Origin: Exilibacterium tricleocarpae
Lineage (GTDB): Bacteria > Pseudomonadota > Gammaproteobacteria > Pseudomonadales > Cellvibrionaceae
Assembly: GCF_007004655.1 (NCBI RefSeq)
Contig: NZ_ML660087.1
Location: forward strand, 483,743 to 547,742
Reading direction: 5' to 3'
Length of the DNA stretch: 64,000 bases
In this document: piece by piece, positions 1 to 8,462 of the stretch
How positions within the stretch are numbered: position 1 is the stretch's first letter
How the letters are laid out: every line of letters starts with the position of its first letter
The notes under the pieces: generated by a model
What the model was told of the DNA's origin: nothing
What the model saw: only the letters and a program-made list of their open reading frames with translations
Databases searched by the model: none
Program-made: the position numbers and the translations under genes

Positions 1-110
1 GGGGGGGGGGGGGGGTGTTTTTTTAATCCACCCCCCCCCCTCAATTAAAAAAACCCCCCCCCCCCCGACCCCTTCGAGGGGCACGAGGGGCAGACCCCTT
101 CGAGGGGCGC
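1..110. repeat. Low-complexity G/C runs and a short duplicated repeat
   Basis: The window opens with 15 G, followed by runs of C and A/T tracts. After this a 16-nt unit, GACCCCTTCGAGGGGC, occurs twice (67-82 and 93-108); each copy holds the 13-nt near-palindrome CCCCTTCGAGGGG. Homopolymer runs like these are typical of a contig edge or poly-G artefact, so I do not trust the exact bases of the first 65 nt. No gene is supported here: a reverse-strand open frame across 41-415 overlaps the palindrome and the start of the next gene and resembles no protein I know. Confidence 0.6.
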
Positions 111-237
111 CACACCACTCTCAAACGGCACCATCCCCGGCGGCACCGTGCCACAAAGAGCGCTGGTATTCGCTTACACCTGAGCTGAAAGGTGAAAGGA
201 AACCGCAGTACACCAAACAGGTGCCCAAGAAAAGGGA

Positions 238-297
238 AGTGGCACCATGCTAGGGGAGACGCAACTAGAGTTACGTCACCCCTAGCATGGTGCCACT
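238..297. repeat. 60-nt near-perfect palindrome
   Basis: The outer arms are 19 nt, 238-256 and 279-297, and match perfectly (beginning AGTGGCACCATGC). After one unpaired base the stem continues with 258-266 against 269-277, with one mismatch, around a 2-nt loop. It lies just upstream of the lpxL-type gene and could act as a transcript hairpin, a REP/MITE-like repeat or a factor-independent stem without a T-tract. It does not resemble the 112-nt palindromic family found elsewhere in the window. Confidence 0.8.
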
Positions 298-362
298 GCA
301 AAAGGTGCAAGTTGTCCATGCGCTCCCTATAATCGGCACTTTTGCCCGCTGTCCCACATTTC

Positions 363-1334
363 ATGGATAAACCCCGTTTTAACGCCGCCATGCTCCACCC
401 CCGCTTTTGGCCCACCTGGCTGGGGATTGGCTGCTGGTGGTTGATCTCGCAGTTGCCCTATCGCTGGCAGATGGGGTTGGGCCGCTTGTTTGGCTGGTTG
501 TCGTTTTATTTTGCCCGGCGCCGCTACGCCATCGCCGATCGCAATCTGGCCCTATGCTTTCCTGAACTGGACGCCGCCGCGCGCCGGCAACTGTTGCGCG
601 AGAACTTTTATTCCACCGGCATGGCGCTCTTCGAATCGGGTATCGCCTGGTTCTGGCCGCAGTGGCGGCTGCGCCGGCTGTTCACTATCGAGGGGTTGGA
701 GCATTTGCAACGCGCCAAAGAGGCCGGTGAAGGCGTAGTGTTGCTGGCCATGCATTTCACCACTCTCGACATCGGCGCTGCCTTTATGAATATGAGCCAC
801 TCCATCGACGGTATGTATCGGCCCCACAACAACCCGGTCTACGATCTGGTACAGTATCGCGGCCGCGCCCGCCACAGCACCGATACCGCCGTTATTCCCC
901 GGGGCGACCTGCGCGCCATGATTCGGGCCCTGCGCGACGGCCGCGCCGCCTGGTATGCCCCGGATCAGGATTATGGGCGCAGATTCAGTATCTTCGTGCC
1001 TTTTTTTGGTATTCCGGCCGCCACGGTCAGCGCTACCGCCAAGTTCGCCCGGCTCGGCGACGCCCGGGTCATACCGTTTACCCAAACCCGGTTACCCCGC
1101 GGGCGGGGCTATAAAGTGACGGTGCACGCGCCGCTGGAGAATTTTCCGAGTGGTGACGACAGCTTGGACGCGACCGCGATCAACGCCTTTATAGAGGCGC
1201 GTATTCGGGAGCAGCCGGAGCAATACCTGTGGGTGCACCGGCGTTTCAAAACACGCCCGCCGGGCGCTCCCGACCTCTATGACGATGCCGGCAAAAAACG
1301 CAAAAAGCGCCGCCCCGCTGCCGAACGGGCGTGA
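363..1334 (+). CDS. lpxL: Lipid A biosynthesis lauroyl/acyl acyltransferase (LpxL/HtrB family)
   Basis: Late acyltransferase that adds a secondary acyl chain from acyl-ACP to Kdo2-lipid IVA at the inner membrane. The ATG at 363 gives 323 residues and an N-terminus (MDKPRFNAAMLHPRFWPTWL) that aligns well with E. coli LpxL; a TTG 21 nt upstream is less likely. A hydrophobic N-terminal anchor (about residues 17-32) is followed by the H-x4-D catalytic motif at His131/Asp136 (AMHFTTLD). The C-terminus is very basic (KKRKKRR). No strong Shine-Dalgarno is visible. The gene stands alone, with a 260-nt gap to dapA. Assignment to LpxL rather than LpxM or LpxP rests on the N-terminal similarity; substrate chain length cannot be read from sequence. 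Confidence 0.88.
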   Translation: MDKPRFNAAMLHPRFWPTWLGIGCWWLISQLPYRWQMGLGRLFGWLSFYFARRRYAIADRNLALCFPELDAAARRQLLRENFYSTGMALFESGIAWFWPQWRLRRLFTIEGLEHLQRAKEAGEGVVLLAMHFTTLDIGAAFMNMSHSIDGMYRPHNNPVYDLVQYRGRARHSTDTAVIPRGDLRAMIRALRDGRAAWYAPDQDYGRRFSIFVPFFGIPAATVSATAKFARLGDARVIPFTQTRLPRGRGYKVTVHAPLENFPSGDDSLDATAINAFIEARIREQPEQYLWVHRRFKTRPPGAPDLYDDAGKKRKKRRPAAERA

Positions 1335-1593
1335 TGGCCGCCGCCGGCTGTGCGGCGGGTGGCGGCCGCTTGACTGGGTCCGGGCATTTCCCGCATCCCA
1401 TCGACAACGGCACCGCACAACGAAGTCACTGCCTCAAAACACTGCCGGCGACAGTCCCGGCCGTCACGAAACTGACAAAAAGCGGTAAAGAAAAGCGCCG
1501 CGGAACTTGTTTCACGGTTATGGCGTCAGTACCATTACGCCTTTGCCCGAAAGGTGCCGGCTACGGCAACCCATAGGTGGACGGAGATAACAG

Positions 1594-2466
1594 ATGATCG
1601 AAGGCAGCATGGTCGCCCTGGTGACCCCGATGACAGCGGATAACCGACTGGATTGGGACAGCCTCCACAAACTGGTGGAGTGGCACCTGGAGCAGGGTAC
1701 TCATGCCATAGTTGCCGTTGGTACCACCGGGGAGTCGGCCACCCTGAGCGTGACCGAGCACCTCGATGTGATCAAGCGGATTGTCGACCAGGTCAACGGC
1801 CGCATTCCGGTGATCGCCGGCACCGGTGCCAACGCCACCGACGAGGCGGTGGCGCTTACCGCCGCCGCCCGGGAACGGGGTGCCGACGCCTGCCTGCTGG
1901 TGACCCCCTACTACAACAAGCCGACTCAGGAAGGTTTGTTCCTGCACTACCAGCATATTGCCCGCGCTGTCGCCATTCCCCAGATACTTTATAACGTGCC
2001 GGGGCGCACCGGCGTTGATATGGACCCGCAGACGGTGATTCGCCTGGCGGCAGAGGACAATATTATCGGCGTCAAGGAGGCCACTGGAGAGCTGGCCCGG
2101 GTCAGCCATATTCTTGATGCCACCGACGACTTCCTGGTGTTATCCGGCGACGACGCCACCGCGGTTGAGTTAATGTTACTCGGCGGGCGCGGCAATATCT
2201 CCGTGACCGCCAATGTCGCCCCCGCGGCGATGGCGCGCCTGTGCGAGCTGGCGCTGGCCGATGCAACCGCGCAGGCGCGCGAGTTGGACCGGCAACTGGG
2301 GCCCCTGCATGAAGCGCTGTTTGTGGAATCAAACCCGATTCCGGTGAAGTGGGCGGTGGCACAGATGGGGCTGATCGGCACCGGTATACGTTTGCCCCTG
2401 ACGCCGTTGGCCGCCCGCTACCACGACCAGGTGCGCGCGGCACTCGATGCTGCGGGCCTGTTGTAG
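1594..2466 (+). CDS. dapA: 4-hydroxy-tetrahydrodipicolinate synthase
   Basis: Cytosolic class I aldolase that condenses pyruvate with aspartate semialdehyde, the first committed step of diaminopimelate/lysine synthesis. At 290 aa it has normal family length. The Schiff-base lysine is Lys161 (GVKEATG), the catalytic tyrosine Tyr133 (ILYNVPGRTG), and the hydroxyl relay threonines are Thr44-Thr45 (GTTGES), all at E. coli numbering. A GGACGGAG Shine-Dalgarno precedes the ATG. It heads dapA-bamC-MBL-purC, an order known from Pseudomonas. Three further DAP-pathway genes (dapE, dapD, dapC) lie 36-43 kb downstream. Confidence 0.97.
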   Translation: MIEGSMVALVTPMTADNRLDWDSLHKLVEWHLEQGTHAIVAVGTTGESATLSVTEHLDVIKRIVDQVNGRIPVIAGTGANATDEAVALTAAARERGADACLLVTPYYNKPTQEGLFLHYQHIARAVAIPQILYNVPGRTGVDMDPQTVIRLAAEDNIIGVKEATGELARVSHILDATDDFLVLSGDDATAVELMLLGGRGNISVTANVAPAAMARLCELALADATAQARELDRQLGPLHEALFVESNPIPVKWAVAQMGLIGTGIRLPLTPLAARYHDQVRAALDAAGLL

Positions 2467-2528
2467 TTCGGGAGAGGTAGCGCGGCAAAGATAGCGCGGC
2501 AAATCCATTGAGGTAGCAAAAAAAGATA

Positions 2529-3713
2529 ATGATGAATGTTGTGTTCAGGTTGATTCTCTCCACTGCTTTGATCCCGGCCCTGGCGGGCTGCAGTATGCTG
2601 TTTGGACAGGAGGGGTATTTTCGCGATCGCGGTGACGACTACCTAAAAGCCGACTCGATCCCGCCGATCATCGTGCCGGAAGGGTTGAGTGAAAGCTCAC
2701 TGGACGAACTCTACGTCATTCCCTCGGTGGCTCGCGACAGTGGTGAGGGCGTCGCCGGCGGCGTGTTCGAGGTGCCGCGGCCCCAGGAGCTCGGCACCGG
2801 CCAGCTGACCGAGAAGGTCAAAATCCAGCGCCTCGGCGAAAGCCGCTGGATTTTGATCAACACGCCGCCGAGCGAAGTCTGGCCGCGGGTGCGGAACTTT
2901 CTCGGTCGCGCCGGCCTGCAGGTGGCTTTCACCGACGCCACCAACGGCATTATCGAAACCGACTGGCTGCAGTTCAAAACGGACCCGGACAACAAAGACC
3001 GCTATCGGCTGCAAATCGAGCAGGGGGTGCAACCCGAAAGCACTGAAATTCATGTGCTGCATATGAGTGTGGGCAAAGACGTACCGGCGGGCGGGCAGGT
3101 CAACTGGCCGGCGGGATCAGCGAATGCCGAGCGCGAGTCCTGGATGATCGACGAATTGGCGGCAACGCTGGCCAGCGAAGAGAGCAGCGGTGCCACGTCG
3201 TTACTGGCGCAAACTATCGGCGGCGGTCCCAAGGTGGCGATTCTGACCACGACCATCGAGCCGCTGTTGCATATGGAACTGCCCTACACTCGTGCCTGGG
3301 CCACGGTGGGCTATGCGGTGCAGCGGGGCGGTTTTCACCTGTGGGATGACGATAAAACCATGGGGATTTACTATGTGGGGTTTCGCCAGGAGCCCGACGA
3401 GGATGAAGAGCCGGGTTTCCTGAGCCGCTGGTTCGGCGGTGACGAAGACGAGCCGCCGCCGCAGACACCTTATTCTTTGCAGCAGGTGCTGGCGCAGCTG
3501 CAGTTGGAGGACAACGCGCAAAACCGGGCGATCTTCGCCGATGTGTTGCTACAGGCCCAGGCGGACGCACTGGCCAACGCGCCGGGCTACCTGGTGGTGG
3601 TGCGCGGTGACGATAACAATATTGAGGTACGCGTGCGCGATGCCTACGCCCAGTTGCTGGCGCCGAAACAGGCGCAGGCGTTATTACAAGTGATTCGGCG
3701 GAACCTGATTTAG
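2529..3713 (+). CDS. bamC: Outer-membrane assembly lipoprotein BamC (NlpB)
   Basis: Lipoprotein subunit of the BAM complex that inserts beta-barrels in the outer membrane. The 394-aa product has a signal peptide ending in a lipobox (ALAGC, Cys21), an unstructured stretch typical of BamC (residues about 25-75, including the conserved YLKA..IPPI region), and two helix-grip-like regions (about 90-200 and 245-380). An acidic linker (DEDEEP, about residue 285) separates them. It lies 62 nt after dapA, and its stop codon overlaps the GTG start of the next gene by one base, so the two are probably translationally coupled. The partner BamA is encoded at the other end of the window. Confidence 0.93.
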   Translation: MMNVVFRLILSTALIPALAGCSMLFGQEGYFRDRGDDYLKADSIPPIIVPEGLSESSLDELYVIPSVARDSGEGVAGGVFEVPRPQELGTGQLTEKVKIQRLGESRWILINTPPSEVWPRVRNFLGRAGLQVAFTDATNGIIETDWLQFKTDPDNKDRYRLQIEQGVQPESTEIHVLHMSVGKDVPAGGQVNWPAGSANAERESWMIDELAATLASEESSGATSLLAQTIGGGPKVAILTTTIEPLLHMELPYTRAWATVGYAVQRGGFHLWDDDKTMGIYYVGFRQEPDEDEEPGFLSRWFGGDEDEPPPQTPYSLQQVLAQLQLEDNAQNRAIFADVLLQAQADALANAPGYLVVVRGDDNNIEVRVRDAYAQLLAPKQAQALLQVIRRNLI

Positions 3714-4471
3714 TGCAGTTTGCATCGCTCGGCAGCGGCAGTCGCGGCAACGCCACCCTGGTGCGATCCGGTGACGACTGCGTGCTGATCGACTGTGGTT
3801 TCACCGTCAAGGAAACCCAGCGCCGGCTGGCGCGCCTGGGGGTGGCGGCGGAGCAACTGGCGGCGGTCCTGGTCACCCATGAACACAGCGACCATCTCAG
3901 TGGTGTGGCGCCGCTGGCGCGGCGCTATCGACTGCCCGTCTATATGACCCCCGGCACCTACAAGGCGCGGGACCTCGGTGAACTGCCGGCGTTGGAATTG
4001 ATCCACGGTTACCAATCGTTCAGTGTCGGCAGCTTGGATGTGACCCCGGTGGCAGTGCCCCACGACGCCCGGGAGCCGGCGCAATTCGTGGTGCAGGCGG
4101 CGGGTAAGCGGCTCGGGGTGCTCACCGACCTGGGCAGTATCACGCCCCACGTGGAAAACCACTACGCCGACTGTGACGCGCTCGTGCTGGAAGCCAACCA
4201 CGACCCCGGCATGCTCGCAGCCGGGCCCTATCCGGTCTCGCTCAAGCGCCGTGTCGGCGGCCCCTGGGGACATTTGAGTAACCTCCAGACGGCCGGCTTT
4301 TTAGCCCGCCTGGAACGGCGCCGGCTGCAACATTTGGTAGTGGCCCATATCAGCCAGAAAAATAACTCTCTGGCCCTGGCGCAGGCCGCGTTAACCGATA
4401 AAATCAGCGGTATTGCCCGGGTCCACTATGCCTGCCAGGACCAGGGGTTCGACTGGTTGTCGATCGAGTAG
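3713..4471 (+). CDS. MBL-fold metallohydrolase (YycJ/WalJ-like)
   Basis: A 252-aa metallo-beta-lactamase-fold hydrolase. The HxHxDH zinc motif is seen as THEHSDH (His56, His58, Asp60, His61), with further conserved segments VPHDA, LTDLG and LEANHD supplying the other metal ligands. It begins with GTG overlapping the bamC stop by one base. In Pseudomonas a homologue sits in the same place between bamC and purC. The family resembles WalJ/YycJ proteins, some of which are nucleases, but substrate and function here cannot be stated. Cytosolic, no signal peptide. Confidence 0.85.
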   Translation: MQFASLGSGSRGNATLVRSGDDCVLIDCGFTVKETQRRLARLGVAAEQLAAVLVTHEHSDHLSGVAPLARRYRLPVYMTPGTYKARDLGELPALELIHGYQSFSVGSLDVTPVAVPHDAREPAQFVVQAAGKRLGVLTDLGSITPHVENHYADCDALVLEANHDPGMLAAGPYPVSLKRRVGGPWGHLSNLQTAGFLARLERRRLQHLVVAHISQKNNSLALAQAALTDKISGIARVHYACQDQGFDWLSIE

Positions 4472-4498
4472 GCAAGGCAGGCCAGACAAGGTAAGACG

Positions 4499-5212
4499 AT
4501 GGAAAAACGCGACCAACTCTACGCGGGAAAGGCCAAATCGGTGTATACCACCGATGAGGAAGACAAGCTCATTCTCCTGTTTCGCAATGACACCTCGGCA
4601 TTTGACGGCAAAAAAGTCGCTCAGCTTGAGCGCAAAGGCATGGTCAACAATAAGTTCAACGCGTTCATTATGGAAAAGCTCGCCGCCGCCGGCATTGCGA
4701 CCCATTTCGAGCGCCTGCTGTCGGCCGAGGAGTCGCTGGTCAAGCGCCTGGAGATGATTCCGCTGGAGTGTGTGGTACGCAACATTGCCGCCGGCTCGAT
4801 CTGCCGCCGTTTGGGGGTGGCTGAGGGGCGGACGCTGCAGCCGCCGACATTCGAGTTTTTTCTGAAAGACGATGCGCTCGGCGATCCGATGATCAATGAA
4901 TACCATATTCGCTCGTTCGGTTGGGCCGAGCCGCAGCAGGTGGAAGCAATGAAGGCCCTGACTTTTCAAATCAACGACGTACTCAAGTCGCTGTTCCTGG
5001 CCGGCGATATGCTGCTGGTGGACTACAAACTCGAGTTCGGCGTTTACCGGGGCGAGTTGGTGCTGGGGGATGAATTTACCCCGGACGGCTGCCGCTTGTG
5101 GGACCGCGAGACACGCGAAAAGCTCGACAAGGACCGTTTTCGCCAGGACCTGGGCGATGTGGTCGAGTCCTATGAGCTGGTGGGGCGGCGGCTGGGGCTG
5201 ACCTTCGACTGA
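4499..5212 (+). CDS. purC: Phosphoribosylaminoimidazole-succinocarboxamide synthase
   Basis: SAICAR synthase joins aspartate to CAIR with ATP in de novo purine synthesis. The 237-aa protein has the bacterial length and opens with the typical [17 protein letters not shown]. The family signature regions follow: [23 protein letters not shown], and LVDYKLEFG with [13 protein letters not shown]. It follows the MBL gene by 27 nt and closes the dapA operon; the next 500 nt are non-coding. Confidence 0.97.
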   Translation: MEKRDQLYAGKAKSVYTTDEEDKLILLFRNDTSAFDGKKVAQLERKGMVNNKFNAFIMEKLAAAGIATHFERLLSAEESLVKRLEMIPLECVVRNIAAGSICRRLGVAEGRTLQPPTFEFFLKDDALGDPMINEYHIRSFGWAEPQQVEAMKALTFQINDVLKSLFLAGDMLLVDYKLEFGVYRGELVLGDEFTPDGCRLWDRETREKLDKDRFRQDLGDVVESYELVGRRLGLTFD

Positions 5213-5366
5213 GGGCCGCGGGCCCAACAGGACAGATCGTCAATGGAGTCGTACGTCAGTACAAGTTGGCGCTTACTACAGAGCTTGTGGTGGATTGACC
5301 TGACTAACCTGTCCGGATTTTTCCACATGTCCCGGATTCTGAACAGGCAGTGTCGAAAGTTTTTAC

Positions 5367-5398
5367 TTGACAGTCGTTAAAATGCTAAAAAAATAGCA
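5367..5398 (+). promoter_or_regulatory. Candidate promoter overlapped by a BlaI-type operator
   Basis: TTGACA at 5367-5372 is followed, with about 18-nt spacing, by an AT-rich -10 region (AAATAG-like) lying inside the palindrome TGCTA-N6-TAGCA at 5383-5398. The 16-nt palindrome is identical, on the opposite strand, to one at 29319-29334 upstream of the BlaI-family gene. That a repressor binds here is inference; promoter strength cannot be judged because the -10 is poor. Confidence 0.5.
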
Positions 5399-5509
5399 CA
5401 ACTTTTTGATATTTAAAGGCTTTTACCTCCTGATCACTTTGTCGTCAATTTGCAAATAGTCCTGCAAAAATACGGCTTTTAGCGGTTTTTAAGAGGTTCA
5501 TTCACAGAG

Positions 5510-5532
5510 TTATCCACAGAATCTGTGGATTA
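5510..5532. other. Pair of DnaA-box-like 9-mers in inverted orientation
   Basis: TTATCCACA at 5510-5518 is a perfect DnaA box on the plus strand, and TAATCCACA (one mismatch) lies on the minus strand at 5524-5532. Together they form an 8-bp perfect inverted repeat with a 3-nt centre (ATCCACAG-AAT-CTGTGGAT). The surrounding DNA is AT-rich. The gene context is not that of a chromosomal origin, so a DnaA-regulated promoter or a titration site is as likely as coincidence. Confidence 0.35.
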
Positions 5533-5721
5533 TTGGCGGTTTGTCTAAGGAGAACCGGGTCAAATCGCCGCAACCGGAACAGCCTGCAGCGAGCCTATTT
5601 TACCGCTGGTGTTTGAACTGGGCGCTTTTTGTGGTTTTATAGGCCAAAAGTGATGACATCCGCTATTATAAGACTAACCTGCAAGTATAAAACAAACCTA
5701 CCAGTATAAGGAGTTACGCCA

Positions 5722-6006
5722 GTGGACGAGCGTCGCCGTTTCGAACGGAGGCCTACCTCAATTCGGGTGGAAATGGCCCATTCGGCCTTCGGGACCATTG
5801 TGGGTTTCACTCAAGATATTTCTGACGGTGGGGCAGCCGTACTTGTAGAAAACCAACCCATTCCGCCGGTGGGGACTGTGGTCAGCGTCAGGTTCAAGAA
5901 AGTTGTGGGCGCTATCAACGAAGAGCCGGTTTCCATGCGTATCGTGCACCATCACCGCAATATGATAGGGCTGACCTTTGCCGTTGGTATTGAGCGCCAG
6001 GCATAG
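5722..6006 (+). CDS. PilZ-domain protein (probable c-di-GMP receptor)
   Basis: A 94-aa single-domain PilZ protein. The c-di-GMP-binding signature is complete: an RxxxR-type arginine cluster at the N-terminus (DERRRFERRP) and the DxSxxG motif as DISDGG (residues about 32-37). The GTG start has a good Shine-Dalgarno (AAGGAG, 8 nt upstream). Known family role: stand-alone PilZ proteins bind c-di-GMP and adjust motility, pili or exopolysaccharide export by protein contact. No partner is encoded next to it. The long 5' region carries a BlaI-type operator, which may place it under that repressor. Confidence 0.88.
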   Translation: MDERRRFERRPTSIRVEMAHSAFGTIVGFTQDISDGGAAVLVENQPIPPVGTVVSVRFKKVVGAINEEPVSMRIVHHHRNMIGLTFAVGIERQA

Positions 6007-6138
6007 GGTACCGAGCGCCGGGTACAGTGTGGCGCAGACACAGTGGTAGAGCGCTCATACCTGGCAGGTAGTGGGTCTCGTGCAGCTGTGGTGTTTAAAG
6101 AGCCCTGCAAGCGTCAAATGGAGCGTGTTGGGGGTGCG

Positions 6139-6669
6139 CTAGCGGCAGTGCTGCGGCAAAATGAATTCGCCGTTGAGACTACCGGTCAGCTGGCGCAGAT
6201 CGCCGCACGGGAGATTGGGGTTTTTACTGACATCCAGATACTCCAGCCGCAACAGCGACAGTAGTGGCGCCGCGGCGGTGAGCCGGTTTTCACTGACGTC
6301 CAGGTGTACCAGTTGCGTCAGTGTCGCCAGTGGCGTGAGATCGGTCAGTCGGTTGCTCGACAGGCCGAGGCGGCGCAGGCCGGTAAACAGCTCGATACCC
6401 GCCAGCGACTCGATGCCCCCATAGCTGCACGAGAGCTGCTTGAGCGCGGTGGCACTGGTGATGCGGCGGTCGGCGATGGTCTGGTCGATGCACACTTTCA
6501 ACCGGCGGTCTGCAACCTCATAATCGACAAACAAAGGGGGTGGGGTGTACACCGGACGATCGTTGAAAGTGACAGCATAATTGGCGCAGCCGGAGATTGT
6601 GGCCGCCGCGCCCACCAGTGTGCCGACCAGCAGCCGCAATGCCGGCCCCGCTGCCCTGAACCTTTTCAT
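6139..6669 (-). CDS. Leucine-rich-repeat lipoprotein, function unknown
   Basis: Reading from the ATG at 6669 gives a 176-aa protein with a signal peptide and lipobox (ATISGC), so it is probably membrane-anchored. The C-terminal half has about four leucine-rich repeats of the internalin-like type (LRRLGLSSNRLTDL, LVHLDVSENRLTAA, LEYLDVSKNP). Two cysteines in the cap region (CIDQ, LSCSYGG) and two near the end (LPCGD, PQHC) may form disulphides. The longer frame starting upstream adds 17 residues that spoil the signal peptide. It is convergent with the PilZ gene and divergent from the ABC operon. Probable ligand- or protein-binding scaffold; no specific role can be assigned. Confidence 0.75.
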   Translation of the reverse strand: MKRFRAAGPALRLLVGTLVGAAATISGCANYAVTFNDRPVYTPPPLFVDYEVADRRLKVCIDQTIADRRITSATALKQLSCSYGGIESLAGIELFTGLRRLGLSSNRLTDLTPLATLTQLVHLDVSENRLTAAAPLLSLLRLEYLDVSKNPNLPCGDLRQLTGSLNGEFILPQHCR

Positions 6670-6788
6670 CTCGCCCAATCCCCACTGAGTAAAAAAATGA
6701 CATTGTACGGCCCAAACCATCGCTTGTCGTCGCCACCCGGAGTTAACGCCATCGTGTCCACAACCTGGCAGACGGCAGCGGCAGCCAG

Positions 6789-7712
6789 ATGATAGAGATA
6801 CATCAGCTTTCCAAGCGCTTCGACACGATAACCGCGGTCGACAATCTCTCTTTTCAGGTGGCGCCGGGCGAGGTGTTGGGGTTTCTCGGTCCCAACGGGG
6901 CCGGCAAATCCACCACCATGAAGATGATTACCGGTTTTCTCACTCCCGATAGCGGCCGCATCAGCATCTATGGGACCGATATCAGCGGCGACCCCATTGC
7001 CGCCAAGCAGCAAATCGGTTACCTGCCGGAGGGTGCCCCCTGCTATGGGGATATGACCGTGCTGCACTTCCTGCGCTTTATCGCTTCGGTGCGACGCCTG
7101 GGGCGCGAGGAAAAAGGGCGCCGGATTGGCGAGCTGATATCCCTGTTGCAATTGGCATCAGTACAGCATCAGACGATAGACACGCTGTCGAAGGGGTACA
7201 AACGTCGCGTCGGCCTCGCCCAGGCCATTCTCCACGACCCCAAGGTCCTGATACTGGACGAGCCCACCGATGGTCTGGACCCCAACCAGAAACACCAGGT
7301 GCGGGAACTGATTCGAAACCTGGCGCAAGACAAGATCGTCATTATTTCCACCCATCTACTCGAGGAAGTCAGCGCCGTCTGTTCCCGTGCCATCATCATC
7401 CATCGCGGCGCCATTATTGCCGATGGCACCCCGGCGCAACTGCAGGCGCACTCGAAATACCACAAGGCGATAACGCTGCGTTTTACCCAACCCTATCCGG
7501 TGGCGCAGACGCTGGCGACCCTGCCCGGCGTGGCCGAAGTGGTCGGGGCCACACAGGGGCATGGTTACACTGTCTTCCCCGAAGCCGGTGTCGATATCTC
7601 CGCCGCCGTCAGCGCCTGTATTCACGATCGGGGCTGGTGTGTGGCGGAGATGCATACGCTCGAAGGACGCCTGGATGAAGTCTTTCGGCAGTTGACCGGA
7701 GGCCAGTCGTGA
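6789..7712 (+). CDS. ABC transporter ATP-binding protein (GldA-like)
   Basis: A 307-aa ATPase with Walker A GPNGAGKST (Lys40), signature LSKGYKRRVG, Walker B VLILDEPTDGLD and the H-loop histidine (STHLLEE). A C-terminal extension (about 80 residues after the NBD) is typical of exporters paired with ABC-2 permeases. It overlaps the permease start by four bases (GTGA). With the two downstream genes it forms a three-gene set resembling GldA-GldF-GldG, which in Bacteroidetes is linked to gliding. In gammaproteobacteria such sets occur without gliding genes and their cargo is unknown. Upstream Shine-Dalgarno is poor. Confidence 0.9.
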   Translation: MIEIHQLSKRFDTITAVDNLSFQVAPGEVLGFLGPNGAGKSTTMKMITGFLTPDSGRISIYGTDISGDPIAAKQQIGYLPEGAPCYGDMTVLHFLRFIASVRRLGREEKGRRIGELISLLQLASVQHQTIDTLSKGYKRRVGLAQAILHDPKVLILDEPTDGLDPNQKHQVRELIRNLAQDKIVIISTHLLEEVSAVCSRAIIIHRGAIIADGTPAQLQAHSKYHKAITLRFTQPYPVAQTLATLPGVAEVVGATQGHGYTVFPEAGVDISAAVSACIHDRGWCVAEMHTLEGRLDEVFRQLTGGQS

Positions 7713-8455
7713 CCCGGCTGCTGCCGGCGCTGCCGGCCCTGTTGCGACGCGAGTTGGGCAGTTACTTTGCCACGCCGCTCGCCTACCTGTTTATTGTGAT
7801 CTTTCTTATGCTGAGTAGTTTTTTTACCTTTAAACTCGGCAATTTTTTCGATCGCGGGCAGGCCGACCTGACCTCGTTTTTCCTATTTCACCCCTGGCTG
7901 TACCTGATCCTGGCGCCGCCCCTGGCGATGCGACTGTGGGCCGAGGAGCGCAAATCCGGCACCATCGAGCTGTTGATGACCCTGCCTGTGACCCTGCTCG
8001 AGATGGTGCTGGGCAAGTTTCTTGCCGCCTGGTTGTTCACCGGAATTGCGCTGCTGCTGACCTTTCCGATCTGGCTAACGGTGAATTACCTCGGCGACCC
8101 CGACAACGGGGTGGTGGTGGCGGCCTACCTGGGAAGCTGGCTGATGGCCGGCGCGTTTCTGGCGGTGGGGTCGTGCCTGTCGGCGACCACCGGCAATCAG
8201 GTGATCGCTTTTATTTTGACCGTCAGCGTCTGTTTTGTGTTCGTTATTATCGGCTATCCGGCGTTGCTGGAGGTGTTGTACGGATGGGCGCCCAACTGGC
8301 TGGTGGACACACTCGCCTCGCTGAGTTTCCTCACGCATTTCCAGAGTATCGGCCGCGGCGTGCTGGATTGGCGCGACCTGTTGTTTTTCGTTCTGTTTAT
8401 CGGGTGTTGGTTGCTGGCAACGGCGATTGTCATTCAAGTGAAGAAAGCGGGCTGA
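7709..8455 (+). CDS. ABC-2 type permease (GldF-like)
   Basis: A 248-aa integral membrane protein with about six transmembrane segments. The first is FATPLAYLFIVIFLMLSSFF; a conserved cytoplasmic stretch RLWAEERKSGTIELLMTLPV, characteristic of the ABC-2/GldF family, follows the second. It begins with GTG overlapping the ATPase gene by four bases, so the two are translationally coupled. It probably forms the channel for the ATPase and the GldG-like subunit. Substrate unknown. Confidence 0.88.
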   Translation: MTRLLPALPALLRRELGSYFATPLAYLFIVIFLMLSSFFTFKLGNFFDRGQADLTSFFLFHPWLYLILAPPLAMRLWAEERKSGTIELLMTLPVTLLEMVLGKFLAAWLFTGIALLLTFPIWLTVNYLGDPDNGVVVAAYLGSWLMAGAFLAVGSCLSATTGNQVIAFILTVSVCFVFVIIGYPALLEVLYGWAPNWLVDTLASLSFLTHFQSIGRGVLDWRDLLFFVLFIGCWLLATAIVIQVKKAG

Positions 8456-8462
8456 GGAAGAT

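Larger units (their letters stand above)
5213..5721. other. AT-rich regulatory intergenic region between purC and the PilZ gene
   Basis: The 509-nt gap is markedly more AT-rich than its surroundings. It holds a TTGACA -35-like hexamer (5367-5372), a palindrome identical to the BlaI-type operator (5383-5398), a DnaA-box-like inverted pair (5510-5532), and a duplicated segment just before the PilZ gene (AACCTGCAAGTATA / AACCTACCAGTATA, about 5679-5707). No convincing ORF was found. A 5' leader of about 320 nt for PilZ, or a small RNA, would fit. Confidence 0.5.

Noticed and set aside
41-415. Reverse-strand open frame of 124 codons at the window start
   Set aside because: It crosses homopolymers, a palindrome and the start of the lpxL-type gene, with a low-complexity Arg/Gly-rich product.
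1336-1367. GC-rich inverted repeat after lpxL (GGCCGCC / GGCGGCC) as a terminator
   Set aside because: No T-tract follows and the repeat is a simple GC-rich stretch.
5400-5600. AT-rich stretch with DnaA-like boxes as the chromosomal origin
   Set aside because: Only two boxes, and none of dnaA, dnaN, gidA/mnmG, parA or rpmH is nearby.
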